A stretch of DNA of 64,000 bases. It comes from Bacteriovoracaceae bacterium (lineage in GTDB: Bacteria; Bdellovibrionota; Bacteriovoracia; Bacteriovoracales; Bacteriovoracaceae). The stretch is from positions 118,354 to 182,353 of the forward strand of contig JABIHA010000084.1 of NCBI GenBank assembly GCA_018649885.1. The letters are read 5' to 3'. The notes below the pieces were generated by a model. That model was not told the DNA's origin. It saw only the letters and a program-made list of their open reading frames with translations, and did no database searches. This document shows positions 16,697 to 25,643 of the stretch, in pieces. Position 1 is the first letter of the stretch; each line of letters opens with the position of its first letter. The position numbers and the translations under genes are program-made.

Positions 16697-17725
16697 TTAA
16701 ATCGAAAGTGCACGAGCAAGACCGATATTAGAGAAATCTTCTTCGGTCTTTTTACTTAAACAGTCCTTCATGGGCACCAGCTCAATTCTTCCCTCGTTAT
16801 AACTTGTTACAATAGGGTGTTGTCCATCAAGAAGTGCTCGGACGGCGACATATCCCATTTTGGATGCCATAAAACGGTCCAAGTGAGTAGGTCTTCCGCC
16901 TCTTTGAATATGACCCAAAATACATACGTGTGAGTCAATTCCATAATTTTCTTTTAAAACTTTTTGAACTCCGTAAGACATACCAGGCTCTTCGCCTTCA
17001 GCTGTAATAAGAATTGAAGAGTTCTTTCCTCTTTTAATTCCTCTTTCTATATCTTCAGCAATTTTTTTGTAATCGATTTTAGTCCAAGGGAAAATGACAT
17101 TCTCAGCACCTGTACAAACTGCAACGGCCATCGCTATCGCCGGAGATTTTCTTCCCATAACTTCAACAAGAAAAATTCGAGCGTGAGAGCTTGCTGTGTC
17201 ACGAATTTTATCCACTGCTTCAACTGCAGTGTTAACAGCAGTATCATATCCGATTGAATACTTAGTCCCGGCAATATCATTGTCGATTGTTCCAGGAATG
17301 CCTACTACCGGAATGCCCGTTTCATCAAATAATTTGTATGCACCATTGAAGCTTCCATCTCCCCCAATAACAACTAGGGCATCAACACCTTTTCTGGTGA
17401 GTATGTGGAAAGCTTCCTTTCTGATATCTTTTTTAAAAAAATCAGGACATCTGGAGGTTTGTAAGAAAGTTCCTCCTCTTTGAATAATATTTCCCACACT
17501 AGCGGGGGTCATTTCTTCAAGATCACCCTCTAGAAGTCCGGCGTATCCTCTTTTAATTCCCAGTACTCTTAAATCGGCACCCAGAGCAGTTCTCACTACG
17601 GCCCTAATGGCACAATTCATTCCCGGTGAATCTCCACCACTTGTTAGAACACCTATAGTTTCAATCTTAGAATTATTTTCTAATTTAGTTTTTACTTTAT
17701 AGTCGGTTTTTTTTCCTTCATTCAT
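16697..17725 (-). CDS. pfkA: 6-phosphofructokinase
   Basis: This glycolytic enzyme phosphorylates fructose 6-phosphate. The ATP-binding GVLTSGGDSPGMN, the GGDGSF loop, the catalytic PGTIDND and the substrate loop VEVMGR are all present. At 342 residues it has about 20 extra N-terminal residues (MNEGKKTDYKVKTKLENNSK) compared with typical 320-residue PfkA. TAGGAAAA precedes ATG 17725. It lies 8 bp after gpmI, so the two form a glycolysis operon with gpmI first. Confidence 0.95.
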   Translation of the reverse strand: MNEGKKTDYKVKTKLENNSKIETIGVLTSGGDSPGMNCAIRAVVRTALGADLRVLGIKRGYAGLLEGDLEEMTPASVGNIIQRGGTFLQTSRCPDFFKKDIRKEAFHILTRKGVDALVVIGGDGSFNGAYKLFDETGIPVVGIPGTIDNDIAGTKYSIGYDTAVNTAVEAVDKIRDTASSHARIFLVEVMGRKSPAIAMAVAVCTGAENVIFPWTKIDYKKIAEDIERGIKRGKNSSILITAEGEEPGMSYGVQKVLKENYGIDSHVCILGHIQRGGRPTHLDRFMASKMGYVAVRALLDGQHPIVTSYNEGRIELVPMKDCLSKKTEEDFSNIGLARALSI

Positions 17726-17733
17726 TTTTTTTC

Positions 17734-19281
17734 CTATTGAAAAATTGATTCGCCACTAAAGCCTTCAGGACTTTTTAGCCCCATAGCATGTAAAAGTGTA
17801 GGGGCCACATCTTTTAGTGCAGGATTTTCTGCTAAAGTATTTAATTTACAATTTTTTAATTTGGGGTGAATAACACAAAAGGGGACAGGTGCGCCCGAGT
17901 GGCTTGTATGAGGAGAGCCATCGGGGTAAACCATTTGGTCGGCATTACCATGGTCAGCAGTGAGCATTACGGTGATGTCTTGTTTTTGGCAGATATCAAT
18001 AAGCTTTTTGACACAGCCATCAAGTGTTTCAATGGCCTTAACGGCAGCATCATAATTTCCAGTATGCCCAACCATATCGGAGTTGGCATAGTTAACTAAG
18101 TAGAAATCCCATTTGTTTTCATTGAGGGCACTAGAAAGTTTTTCAGTGACAATGTGAGCACTCATTTCGGGCTTGAGATCATAAGTCGCCACTTCTTTGG
18201 GAGAGGGAACTAAGACTCTATGTTCACCTTCAAAGGCAGCTTTTTCACCACCATTTAAAAAGAAGGTGATATGGGCAAATTTCTCAGTCTCAGCTATTTT
18301 AAATTGTTTGAGACCACTTTTAGATAGATATTCACTAAGTGTTCCCTCTATTTTTTCTTTATCAAATAAAATAGGAAGAACTACATCTTCTGGGCAGTAA
18401 GGCGTCATGCATAGGAAGTAGCTAGGTTTAACGGGCACAGCAAATTCATTAAATTTAGGATCGTTAAATGCTAAGCTGATTTGGATCGCCCGATCTGGCC
18501 TAAAATTGATGAAAAATAAACTATCCTCTCTCTTTATGGCGTACTCGCTATTAAATAGAGCAGGCGTGATGAATTCATCACTATTATCACTGTCATATTC
18601 TCCCTGAATATAATCGACAGGATTTTTCTCAGTGTTAGCAGTTGCACCTGTCATCATTTCATAAGCAGACTGAATTTTCTCCCATCTTCGATCTCGATCC
18701 ATTCCAATAGATCGACCTTGAATAGAAGCAAAGTGAAATTTCAAGTCACTGTTAATTAATTGTTTAATATATTTTATTCCACTTGTACGGTGAGTATCTC
18801 TTCCGTCCATGAATGCATGGAAAAAAACTTCTATACCTTCTTCAAGGTTTAATAGCCTAATAATTTCTTTTAAGTGTTCAATATGGGAGTGGACTCCACC
18901 GTCTGATAAAAGCCCCATCAGGTGAATTCTGCCTCCAGAGGATTTGGCGTGATTAACCAGTTTGCAGAACTCTTCTCTTTTTCCAAACTGATTTTTTTCA
19001 ATGGCCTCATTAATCCTGACCAGGTCTTGGCGAACTGGTCTTCCAGCTCCAAGATTCATATGTCCTACTTCTGAGTTTCCGGCCACTCCCTTAGGAAGAC
19101 CTACTGACGTTCCCCCTGGCTCAACAGTACAAAAGGGATAGGACTTAAAGAGTTGATCAATGTTGGGAGTATTAGCATCCAAAATGGCATTTTTGTCTAC
19201 ATTTGCGCTGTGACCGAATCCATCTAGGATGATCAGTAAGGCCTTTTTTGAAATAGCTTTTAACAAAGTTGTATCTGACAT
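17734..19281 (-). CDS. gpmI: 2,3-bisphosphoglycerate-independent phosphoglycerate mutase
   Basis: The enzyme interconverts 3- and 2-phosphoglycerate using two manganese ions. The alkaline-phosphatase-fold motifs are ILDGFGHS, the phosphoserine motif GNSEVGHMNLGAGR, DGRDT, the RSIGMDRD loop, NYANSDMVGHTG and LTADHGNADQM. At 515 residues it has the usual length. It is first in a two-gene operon with pfkA, 8 bp apart. The start is ATG 19281. Confidence 0.96.
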   Translation of the reverse strand: MSDTTLLKAISKKALLIILDGFGHSANVDKNAILDANTPNIDQLFKSYPFCTVEPGGTSVGLPKGVAGNSEVGHMNLGAGRPVRQDLVRINEAIEKNQFGKREEFCKLVNHAKSSGGRIHLMGLLSDGGVHSHIEHLKEIIRLLNLEEGIEVFFHAFMDGRDTHRTSGIKYIKQLINSDLKFHFASIQGRSIGMDRDRRWEKIQSAYEMMTGATANTEKNPVDYIQGEYDSDNSDEFITPALFNSEYAIKREDSLFFINFRPDRAIQISLAFNDPKFNEFAVPVKPSYFLCMTPYCPEDVVLPILFDKEKIEGTLSEYLSKSGLKQFKIAETEKFAHITFFLNGGEKAAFEGEHRVLVPSPKEVATYDLKPEMSAHIVTEKLSSALNENKWDFYLVNYANSDMVGHTGNYDAAVKAIETLDGCVKKLIDICQKQDITVMLTADHGNADQMVYPDGSPHTSHSGAPVPFCVIHPKLKNCKLNTLAENPALKDVAPTLLHAMGLKSPEGFSGESIFQ

Positions 19282-19467
19282 ACTACACCCACTTTTAAAG
19301 AAGTGAGTCTATCATGAAATGAATTTAGATTATAGTTAATGCGAGGCGTTTATTGAAACACTTTATTTTTTTTTATTGTTCCAATGAACACTGCGACACT
19401 ATATTTTTGGCAGTCTTTTGTAGTATTAGAGGCTCAACTTAAATTATTATTACCGGGGAAGCAAAAG

Positions 19468-20112
19468 ATGAAGATGTTGATCTTAAATTTTTTACTCATG
19501 ATACCTTTTTTGGCAAGTGCCAATTTTGCAGATGAGCTTACTACAAAACAAAAAAATAGATTACTAGCTGGTGGGATTGTCAGCTTTACTAAAGTTCAAG
19601 CAGGACAAACCTATTCTCATTATTTTGCATATTACAAAAACAGAACTCCCAAAGAACTTCTATCACTATTTTGGGATTATCAAGGCCAGGCCACTTATGC
19701 GCCCATGCTAAAAACACTCGTATTACTTCCAGGGTTTAGTGCAGATGACAATCCTAAGAGGGCCATTGGAAATGCAGTTTTTATGGGCATTCCACTTAAA
19801 AAATTCGAAATGGAGTACTCAACAGGATGCCTAAAAGGCTCAATGTACAGTGAGTGGAAACAGATGAAGGCCGATAAAAGAGTTAAGGGGACTGTTGGAG
19901 GAGCAAGGTTTGAAACTCTAGGCAGTGGTACTCTCATGGGTTACTACAATAAAATGGAGCCAAATGGTGTCTTCAATAAGATTTTTCTTAAGCTAGGTTT
20001 GAGATCAGCTTTTTTAAGCCACAGAAGATATTATCTTTCAGGCGTAGCTCATACTGCCTTACAAGAGCAAAACTTGCGTACTGCCTTGGCATCAGTTAGC
20101 TGCACTTTATAG
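19468..20112 (+). CDS. Secreted protein, possible START/SRPBCC-like fold
   Basis: ATG 19468 follows GGGGAAGC; an upstream in-frame ATG (19384) would spoil the signal peptide. The 214-residue protein has a signal peptide (LILNFLLMIPFLASA). Its pattern of an N-terminal strand, 'PKELLSLFWDYQGQATYAPM' and a long C-terminal helix is reminiscent of START/SRPBCC lipid-binding domains. That assignment is tentative and based only on the pattern. It is convergent with rlmH with a one-base gap. Confidence 0.45.
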   Translation: MKMLILNFLLMIPFLASANFADELTTKQKNRLLAGGIVSFTKVQAGQTYSHYFAYYKNRTPKELLSLFWDYQGQATYAPMLKTLVLLPGFSADDNPKRAIGNAVFMGIPLKKFEMEYSTGCLKGSMYSEWKQMKADKRVKGTVGGARFETLGSGTLMGYYNKMEPNGVFNKIFLKLGLRSAFLSHRRYYLSGVAHTALQEQNLRTALASVSCTL

Positions 20113-20113
20113 A

Positions 20114-20572
20114 CTATTCATTGTGATAAGGGTGCCCGGAGCTAATTGTCTGGGCACGATATAATTGTTCTACAATAATTAATCGCGCTAATTTGTGAGG
20201 GAAGGTCAAAGGGGAGAGTGACAATTTTCCGTCAGCTAACTCTAGAAGTTTTTCTCCATGGCCAGCAGCTCCACCAATACAGAAAAATATATCATTGGAT
20301 TGGCCCATTAGTTCTTCCAGGTACTTTGAAAATTTTAGGCTAGAATATTTCTCTCCATCTTCGGTGAGAAGAATGATTTTTGCTTTAGATTTTTTAGAAA
20401 GATCTGAGATCTTTTTCAAAACGACTTCCGACTCTTTATCAGGGTTTTCAGCACAGGACTTAACTTCTATGACCTGAAGACTCGGATTCATCCGTTTTGT
20501 AAAATCAGATTCAATTTCGCGGTAATTTTTATTTTTTAATTTTCCAACACAAATGAGATAGAGCTGACCCAT
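20114..20572 (-). CDS. rlmH: 23S rRNA pseudouridine-1915 N3-methyltransferase RlmH
   Basis: RlmH is a SPOUT-fold methyltransferase acting on pseudouridine 1915 of 23S rRNA in assembled ribosomes. The SAM-binding knot is seen as CIGGAAGHG and SLSPLTFPHKLARL, and the C-terminal EQLYRAQTISSGHPYHNE is the family signature. The length of 152 residues is typical. It follows rsfS on the same strand with an 18-bp gap, a common pairing. Confidence 0.95.
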   Translation of the reverse strand: MGQLYLICVGKLKNKNYREIESDFTKRMNPSLQVIEVKSCAENPDKESEVVLKKISDLSKKSKAKIILLTEDGEKYSSLKFSKYLEELMGQSNDIFFCIGGAAGHGEKLLELADGKLSLSPLTFPHKLARLIIVEQLYRAQTISSGHPYHNE

Positions 20573-20590
20573 TTTATGTCCTGGCCTTTT

Positions 20591-21043
20591 TTAGAAATAA
20601 TCGAGGTCTTCAGCAACTGGAATTTCTACAGATGAGAAGTAATACTCTTGAGGGATATCAATTGACTTAGCTTCATGCCAAAGTCCTTCAATGTCGTATA
20701 GCTCTCTCGACCCTTCTAAGAAAACATGGACAATAACTTCGCCCAAATCTAGAAGAATCCAGCCCGAAGCTTCACTTGCTTCTTCAGAGATCAGTTTAAT
20801 ATCGTAATTTTTGAAGCATCTTTTTATTTCACTGGTAATACTAGTTGCTTGAATGATGTTTACGGCAGAGGTGATGACGAAATAGTCAGAAAGTGAGCTC
20901 TTCTCAGAGACATCGAGAACTTTGAGGTTAATACCCTTAAAATTTCCCATGATCCAAGAGGTCGCCATGGCAGCATTTAGTGGGTAAGGATACCCATCAG
21001 CTTCCATTATCTTTTTTACTTCTTTATCGATGTAATCGCTCAT
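20591..21043 (-). CDS. rsfS: Ribosomal silencing factor RsfS
   Basis: RsfS (Iojap/YbeB family) binds ribosomal protein L14 and blocks subunit joining when nutrients are scarce. Recognisable parts are LDVSEKSSLSDYFVITSA and EASGWILLDLGEVIVHVFLEGSRELYDIEGLW, the family core (cited here in part). The start is ATG 21043; GTG 21049 is an alternative. At 150 residues it has about 30 extra residues at the N-terminus. It sits between obgE and rlmH, all on minus, in the usual ribosome-assembly context. Confidence 0.92.
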   Translation of the reverse strand: MSDYIDKEVKKIMEADGYPYPLNAAMATSWIMGNFKGINLKVLDVSEKSSLSDYFVITSAVNIIQATSITSEIKRCFKNYDIKLISEEASEASGWILLDLGEVIVHVFLEGSRELYDIEGLWHEAKSIDIPQEYYFSSVEIPVAEDLDYF

Positions 21044-21085
21044 AAGCACCTATTTTTTTGTTTTATGCTTTGTAGCAAATCAGCC

Positions 21086-22102
21086 TCAGCCTTGCAAGTT
21101 CTCAGTTGATTCAAGCATTTTGAACAATATGGCCTTTAATTTATCTAGCCCTTTGCCAGAAACAGAAGAAATGACGAGAACTTTTCGGTCGAGCTCTTTT
21201 TCAAAATAGCTCTTAAATTTTTCAATTTCTTCTTCACTCATCGCGTCAGTTTTTGTCAGGCATATTAGCTCAAGCCTTTGGGTTATTTTGTCATCGTACT
21301 GGGCGAGCTCTTCTCTAATAGTTGTGTACATCTCGAAGGCCTCAAATTCTTCAAGGCACATTGATGGGTCCACTAAATGAATTAGGGCCTTTGTTCTCTC
21401 AATATGTTTAAGGAATTTAATTCCTAGGCCTTTGCCTTGATGAGCATTTTCGATAAGTCCTGGGATATCGGCGACAACCAGACTATTTTCTCCCAGAGTA
21501 ACCACACCGAGATTAGGTTCAAGTGTTGTGAAGGGATAGTCTGCAACTTTTGGTGTTGCTGCTGAGATTGCACTAATTAAGGTAGACTTACCTGCATTAG
21601 GGAGTCCAATGAGCGCCACGTCGGCAATGAGCTTTAGCTCTAGTTTTAACTTTAATTCAAGTCCAGGAAGTCCATCTTGGGAATATGTAGGTGTTTGGTT
21701 GGTTGAGCTTTTGAAATGTGCATTTCCAAGTCCACCTTTACCACCTTGGGCCACGATAGTTGTCTTTCCGTGTTCATTTAAATCATAAAGGATATGGCCA
21801 GTTTCACTATCTATTAGCATTGTGCCAACTGGAACTTTTATAATGAGATCTTCTCCGGCATGGCCATCCATCATGCTGCCACCACCAGACTTTCCATCCA
21901 TGGCCTGATAGGTTTTTTTACCCCTAAAATTAACCAAAGTATTGAGGCCATTATCTGCTTCGAAGAGAATGTGACCTCCGCGACCGCCGTTGCCACCATC
22001 AACTCCGCCACGAGGTACGAATTTTTCTCTTCTGGTAGAAGAAGCTCCTGCTCCTCCATGACCTGAGATGATGATAATTTCGACTTCGTCTATAAATCTC
22101 AA
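21086..22102 (-). CDS. obgE: Obg family GTPase (CgtA)
   Basis: Obg GTPases assist 50S assembly and stress control. The glycine-rich Obg fold spans residues 1-158 (GGAGASSTRREKFVPRGG, GGRGGHI). The G domain follows with the P-loop GLPNAGKST, switch I DYPFTTL, DIPGLIE and a TKTD specificity motif. At 338 residues it lacks the optional C-terminal OCT extension. GGAGAAAG precedes the ATG. It lies just after the rpmA terminator hairpin and upstream of rsfS. Confidence 0.96.
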   Translation of the reverse strand: MRFIDEVEIIIISGHGGAGASSTRREKFVPRGGVDGGNGGRGGHILFEADNGLNTLVNFRGKKTYQAMDGKSGGGSMMDGHAGEDLIIKVPVGTMLIDSETGHILYDLNEHGKTTIVAQGGKGGLGNAHFKSSTNQTPTYSQDGLPGLELKLKLELKLIADVALIGLPNAGKSTLISAISAATPKVADYPFTTLEPNLGVVTLGENSLVVADIPGLIENAHQGKGLGIKFLKHIERTKALIHLVDPSMCLEEFEAFEMYTTIREELAQYDDKITQRLELICLTKTDAMSEEEIEKFKSYFEKELDRKVLVISSVSGKGLDKLKAILFKMLESTENLQG

Positions 22103-22110
22103 ACTTTCTC

Positions 22111-22141
22111 CAAAAAAATGGGGAAGCTATCTAGCTTCCCC
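22111..22141 (-). terminator. Rho-independent terminator after rplU-rpmA
   Basis: On the minus strand GGGGAAGCTA and TAGCTTCCCC form a 10-bp stem with a two-base loop, followed by a run of seven T. It lies between rpmA and obgE and would attenuate read-through so that ribosomal proteins exceed ObgE. Confidence 0.85.
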
Positions 22142-22167
22142 GGTATGGTTTTTTTATTACTCAAAAA

Positions 22168-22422
22168 TTAGGCAGAAACTACGTTTACCGTTTTCTTTGA
22201 TCTGGTGTAGTTTTGAAATTTAACTACGCCTTCAGTAAGGGCAAAAAGAGTAAAATCTTTTCCCATACCAACATTTTTACCAGGGTGAAATTTTGTTCCA
22301 CACTGTCTTACAATAATATTTCCGGTAACAACACTTTCTCCGCCGAAAATTTTAACCCCTCTCATATTTGGGTTTGAATCACGACCGTTACTTGTAGAGC
22401 CGGCAGCCTTCTTGTGTGCCAT
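22168..22422 (-). CDS. rpmA: 50S ribosomal protein L27
   Basis: L27 reaches the peptidyl-transferase centre through its N-terminus. The start [17 protein letters not shown] and the core [19 protein letters not shown] are diagnostic. The 84-residue length is normal, and there is no cleavable N-terminal extension of the Firmicutes type. It follows rplU by 15 bp. Confidence 0.98.
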   Translation of the reverse strand: MAHKKAAGSTSNGRDSNPNMRGVKIFGGESVVTGNIIVRQCGTKFHPGKNVGMGKDFTLFALTEGVVKFQNYTRSKKTVNVVSA

Positions 22423-22437
22423 TTCTTATCTCCTCAT

Positions 22438-22800
22438 TTACAAATGTTTTTTAGCTTGTGGGTGTTCTTTATCAATAGTTACAGTAGCGCCTGCTCCGTC
22501 ACTTATCTCAGTAACAAGTAGTCCTGTATAGTGTTGACGATGACCACGTTTTTTTTGGTACTGGCCTGGTTTTCTTTTGAATACAATAACTTTTCTGTCT
22601 CTTGCTTGACGTACAACTTTCGCTTTTACAACAGCACCATTAATTGTTGGAGTTCCTACTTTCGCATTATCACCACCAACAAAGAGAACTTGATCTAGAT
22701 CAAGTGAATCACCAACACTTGCATCAAGTCTTTCAACATCAATAACATCACCAAGTTCTACCCGGTATTGATGTCCACTAACTTCTACTACACCATACAT
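22438..22800 (-). CDS. rplU: 50S ribosomal protein L21
   Basis: L21 binds 23S rRNA domain III and depends on L20. The start MYGVVEVSGHQYRVELGDV and the C-terminal KKRGHRQHYT block identify it. ATG 22800 has AAGGAG eight bases upstream, so the longer open frame to 22938 is leader. The length is 120 residues. It is the first gene of the rplU-rpmA pair, with a promoter proposed at 22910-22938. Confidence 0.97.
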   Translation of the reverse strand: MYGVVEVSGHQYRVELGDVIDVERLDASVGDSLDLDQVLFVGGDNAKVGTPTINGAVVKAKVVRQARDRKVIVFKRKPGQYQKKRGHRQHYTGLLVTEISDGAGATVTIDKEHPQAKKHL

Positions 22801-22909
22801 CTTCAAACTCCTTAGATTATGGGACCAAACAAGGGGGCCATACTCAGTTAACAGCGCAAACATGCGCGCGGCACTTGTAACCCTTTTTGGCTCTAGCTTT
22901 AACCAACAA

Positions 22910-22938
22910 GGTTTAGGATTTTTTAGCCCCATTGTCAA
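22910..22938 (-). promoter_or_regulatory. Probable rplU promoter
   Basis: On the minus strand a perfect TTGACA (22933-22938) is followed after 17 bases by TAAACC (22910-22915), a weak -10. The about 100-base leader contains a GCGC hairpin and ends in the AAGGAG site of rplU, which could allow feedback control. Confidence 0.55.
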
Positions 22939-23188
22939 TGGACTTCTAGGAGCAAAGGGGCAGCATTATGCAGACTTGGAGTGATAACCCGGTAAGTCAA
23001 TGAAGTCCATAGGCGTTAATAGCCGAGTTCTGTGTTCAAGTGTTCCAAGTTGCCAGTTCACCTGCTTTGTTCGGGCAAGCTCTCGTGATTACATCAGCAA
23101 CTAAAGTTGGGTCATAGAGGGTCGATAGGGTATTTAAGGACCATCTGGGCCCTCGAAAATTGAGGTTATTTAACCAGGAGAGTTTTTC
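22939..23188. other. Gene-free leader region with an RNase P-like patch
   Basis: There is no gene here. The minus strand at 23018-23036 (ACAGAACTCGGCTATT) resembles the conserved 3' end of RNase P RNA, and CCAGATGGTC at about 23140 resembles another conserved segment of that RNA, in the right order. They are about 100 bases apart, and the 5' half of the RNA (AGGAAAGTCCGGGC) is absent. On plus the stretch is the leader of the gene at 23189. Confidence 0.25.
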
Positions 23189-24010
23189 GTGAGTGCAAAA
23201 GATAATTCAGCCATGACATATTTTCGATTCCAAAAGGAGTTGGGCTATAACATATACCTAAAGCTCGACACTCGGAGCTATTCCGACGAATTTTTAGATT
23301 TCATCGCAAAACACCAATTTTCTATGGTTGATGAGAAAGATAATAAAAGTGTGGAAGCTGCTATTTTAGAAGATAGAAAGGCCCGCGTTCTTAAAATCAC
23401 TCCGGCCAATTTCTCCGTTTTAAGGAAGTTGGGAAGCCACAAGCCAGAGGACCGCTTTGGCAGAGAGAGCACCACAAATGGTTCAGGCTACAGCGTTTAT
23501 CGATATAAAGGAGTGGCCTTAGTTGTTTATTCAACTTTTGTTAAAGAGTGGGAGCTAGGTGTCGTGCATCAATTTGGGACGGGGGATTTGAAAGGCCCTT
23601 CCAGTGTAGTCATTAATCGCTTTTTGTCCTGGGCCTTAGGACTCCACGGAGTTGTTGGCTTTTGGGGGGTTCCTGTTGATGAGGGTGTTGTTGTAATGAA
23701 AGAGAAGGCTAGCGGTGGTGAAGCCGTTTTTTTAGATTTCAATAAAAAGCAACTTCTCACAATAGATGGTGCCAAAGATTTCAACTTTGGCCTCAATATT
23801 TTAAAGTTGGCCCAACTAGGTAAAGAAGAGGGAATTCAAATGAAGCTTGAAGAGCTGATTCCTTTTCTTGTGTCTCATTGTACGTACTTTGATTACGATG
23901 GAATTCCATTAAAAATAAGGCAGATGATTATAGCTATCTCACGCACTGCTACTGGCTTTGTTTATCATCAAAGTTCATTCAAGCCCAGAAGTGAAGAAGT
24001 CGCATCTTAG
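23189..24010 (+). CDS. Conserved-looking protein of unknown function
   Basis: GTG 23189 has AGGAGAG seven bases upstream. The 273-residue product has no signal peptide or membrane segment and looks like a soluble cytoplasmic protein with a mixed fold. Segments such as GSGYSVYRYKGVALVVYSTF and a tryptophan-rich GVVGFWGVPVDEGVVV are distinctive, but I cannot connect them to a family. It precedes lgt by 44 bp on the same strand and may be co-transcribed. Confidence 0.5.
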   Translation: MSAKDNSAMTYFRFQKELGYNIYLKLDTRSYSDEFLDFIAKHQFSMVDEKDNKSVEAAILEDRKARVLKITPANFSVLRKLGSHKPEDRFGRESTTNGSGYSVYRYKGVALVVYSTFVKEWELGVVHQFGTGDLKGPSSVVINRFLSWALGLHGVVGFWGVPVDEGVVVMKEKASGGEAVFLDFNKKQLLTIDGAKDFNFGLNILKLAQLGKEEGIQMKLEELIPFLVSHCTYFDYDGIPLKIRQMIIAISRTATGFVYHQSSFKPRSEEVAS

Positions 24011-24054
24011 TTAAGTCTGTATACAATTAATTTTGTGATAGGTATCCTCTCTGG

Positions 24055-24846
24055 ATGGAACCTTTAAATATAGATCCCGTTATTTTTGAAATTGGAAGCC
24101 TTCAAGTCCGCTGGTATGGATTGATGTATGTTGTAGGATACGTCATAGGGGGATTCTTACTTGGTAAGCTCTCAGAAAAAGGCTATTTTAAAGTGGCCAA
24201 AGAAGAGATTGATAAGTTTGTAACTTACTTATTGGTGGGGATGTTCTTAGGCGCTAGATTTGCCTATGTTTTCATTTACAACTGGGACTACTACTCCAAC
24301 AATCTGGCTGAAATGCTTTCAGTTTGGAAAGGTGGACTCAGCTTCCATGGTGCAATATTTGGAATGGCAGCAGCAGCTTATATTTTTGGAAGAAAGAGAA
24401 AGATACACCTACTAGAAATTACAGACTGTTGCGTACTAGCTGGAACCCAAGGAATTTTTTGGGGAAGGATGGGAAACTTTATTAACTCTGAGCTTTATGG
24501 CCGAGTCACTGATGTTTCCTGGGGAATAGTTTTTAAAGGTGCAGGTCCATATCCTAGACATCCATCTCAACTTTATGAGGGAATTGGTGAAGGAATAATT
24601 TTAAGCATTATACTTTGGACGCTAAAACCCAAATTTAAATATAGAGGCTACTTAACGGGAATTTTTCTAATAGGTTACGCTTTTATCAGATTCAACATTG
24701 AGTTTTTTAGAGAAGCCGACTCACAGCTTGGTTACTACTTTAATAACACCATTACCATGGGACAAATCCTCTGCGCGGTTATGATTCTTGTTGGGATATC
24801 AATGTTCTTCTATGGGAAAAAAAGAAATCTTCTTATTACAAATTAA
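24055..24846 (+). CDS. lgt: Prolipoprotein diacylglyceryl transferase
   Basis: Lgt transfers diacylglycerol from phosphatidylglycerol to the lipobox cysteine, the first step of lipoprotein maturation in the inner membrane. Visible are the seven hydrophobic segments, GARFAYV (essential Arg), the HGAIFG motif, the signature GRMGNFINSELYG and RHPSQLYEG. At 263 residues it is standard. It serves the many lipoproteins predicted in this window (3969, 25644, 31779, 36437). Its last 11 bases overlap the convergent gene at 24836. Confidence 0.97.
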   Translation: MEPLNIDPVIFEIGSLQVRWYGLMYVVGYVIGGFLLGKLSEKGYFKVAKEEIDKFVTYLLVGMFLGARFAYVFIYNWDYYSNNLAEMLSVWKGGLSFHGAIFGMAAAAYIFGRKRKIHLLEITDCCVLAGTQGIFWGRMGNFINSELYGRVTDVSWGIVFKGAGPYPRHPSQLYEGIGEGIILSIILWTLKPKFKYRGYLTGIFLIGYAFIRFNIEFFREADSQLGYYFNNTITMGQILCAVMILVGISMFFYGKKRNLLITN

Positions 24847-25393
24847 ATAGTGATCCAGCGCTGGCCACATCTAAGATCGATTTGAAGGATTTTTGGTTCT
24901 TCAGTTCTTTCAATGATACAAAGCTGATAAAAAGTGGAAAGCACGTCACAGTGCATGTTCCACTGTAAATAATTTTTGAGGTCAAGTTTTTGGGCTTATT
25001 CCATATGTAGACTGCATTTCCCTCATTCTTTTTATAGGTATTTTGTTTTCCAAAACGGTTAATTAAAGACTGATGAAAAACATCATGTAAAAAATAAGAT
25101 GGGAGTAGGGCGTAGAAATCAACAATTTCATCTTCTTTATTAACTTGGATAAATAGCGTGAACTTATATCTGGTTCTGGTTATTTTATATTTGTATACTA
25201 TGTATTTTCCATTTTGGGTGTAGAGCTCTCCCTTTCCCAGTTTAGTTTTGGATAAGTCGGCATATTTCTGGCCGGGATAGAAGGGTTTTAACCCATCTAG
25301 GCTGAAGTTGTAGTTGGGAGGGTCCACTTTTGAGTAAATGGGAGCTGAAAAAAAGTAAATTAGTACACTTATTGTACAGATAAATAGACGCAA
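24836..25393 (-). CDS. Secreted protein of unknown function
   Basis: The 185-residue product has a signal peptide (LFICTISVLIYFFSAPIYS) and a beta-rich mature part with two nearby cysteines (GTCTVTC) near the end. The first usable start is TTG 25393, with a poor ribosome binding site. A strong GGAGG at 25428-25432 stands ten codons upstream in the same open frame, but only an ATA codon follows it. No family is recognised. It is convergent with, and overlaps, lgt by 11 bases. Confidence 0.5.
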   Translation of the reverse strand: MRLFICTISVLIYFFSAPIYSKVDPPNYNFSLDGLKPFYPGQKYADLSKTKLGKGELYTQNGKYIVYKYKITRTRYKFTLFIQVNKEDEIVDFYALLPSYFLHDVFHQSLINRFGKQNTYKKNEGNAVYIWNKPKNLTSKIIYSGTCTVTCFPLFISFVSLKELKNQKSFKSILDVASAGSLFNL

Positions 25394-25530
25394 TTTTGAG
25401 ATTCTTAGGTGGTGAAGCTTTATATGTCCTCCGGTTGCCCAATTAATTGGACTCCCTTAATTATCTTCAATGCAAGTGCTAGAGGGCAAGCCAGCAAAAG
25501 ATTCGCTAATAACTTGGGTGGAAATGTCGA

Positions 25531-25559
25531 TAAAAAAACACGGAGATCATTTCCGTGTT
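25531..25559 (-). terminator. Orphan terminator-like hairpin on minus strand
   Basis: AACACGGA and TCCGTGTT form an 8-bp stem with a 7-base loop; on the minus strand seven T follow. No annotated minus-strand gene ends here, so it may stop antisense transcription from mltD or mark the 3' end of a small RNA. Confidence 0.5.
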
Positions 25560-25643
25560 GATAACAGGTGTTAGAGTCCATAGAATGTATGAGCCAACCA
25601 CAGTAGTGATACTATACAGAATCACTCTGGAGAAAGGGTCGAT

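Noticed and set aside
19378..19396. GTTC-N4-GAAC near 19380 as an SOS box
   Set aside because: The half-sites are in the opposite order to the known GAAC-N4-GTTC box and the downstream gene is not a repair gene.
22990..23450. Intact RNase P RNA gene on the minus strand
   Set aside because: The conserved AGGAAAGTCCGGGC part is absent and a well-supported coding frame occupies the required place.
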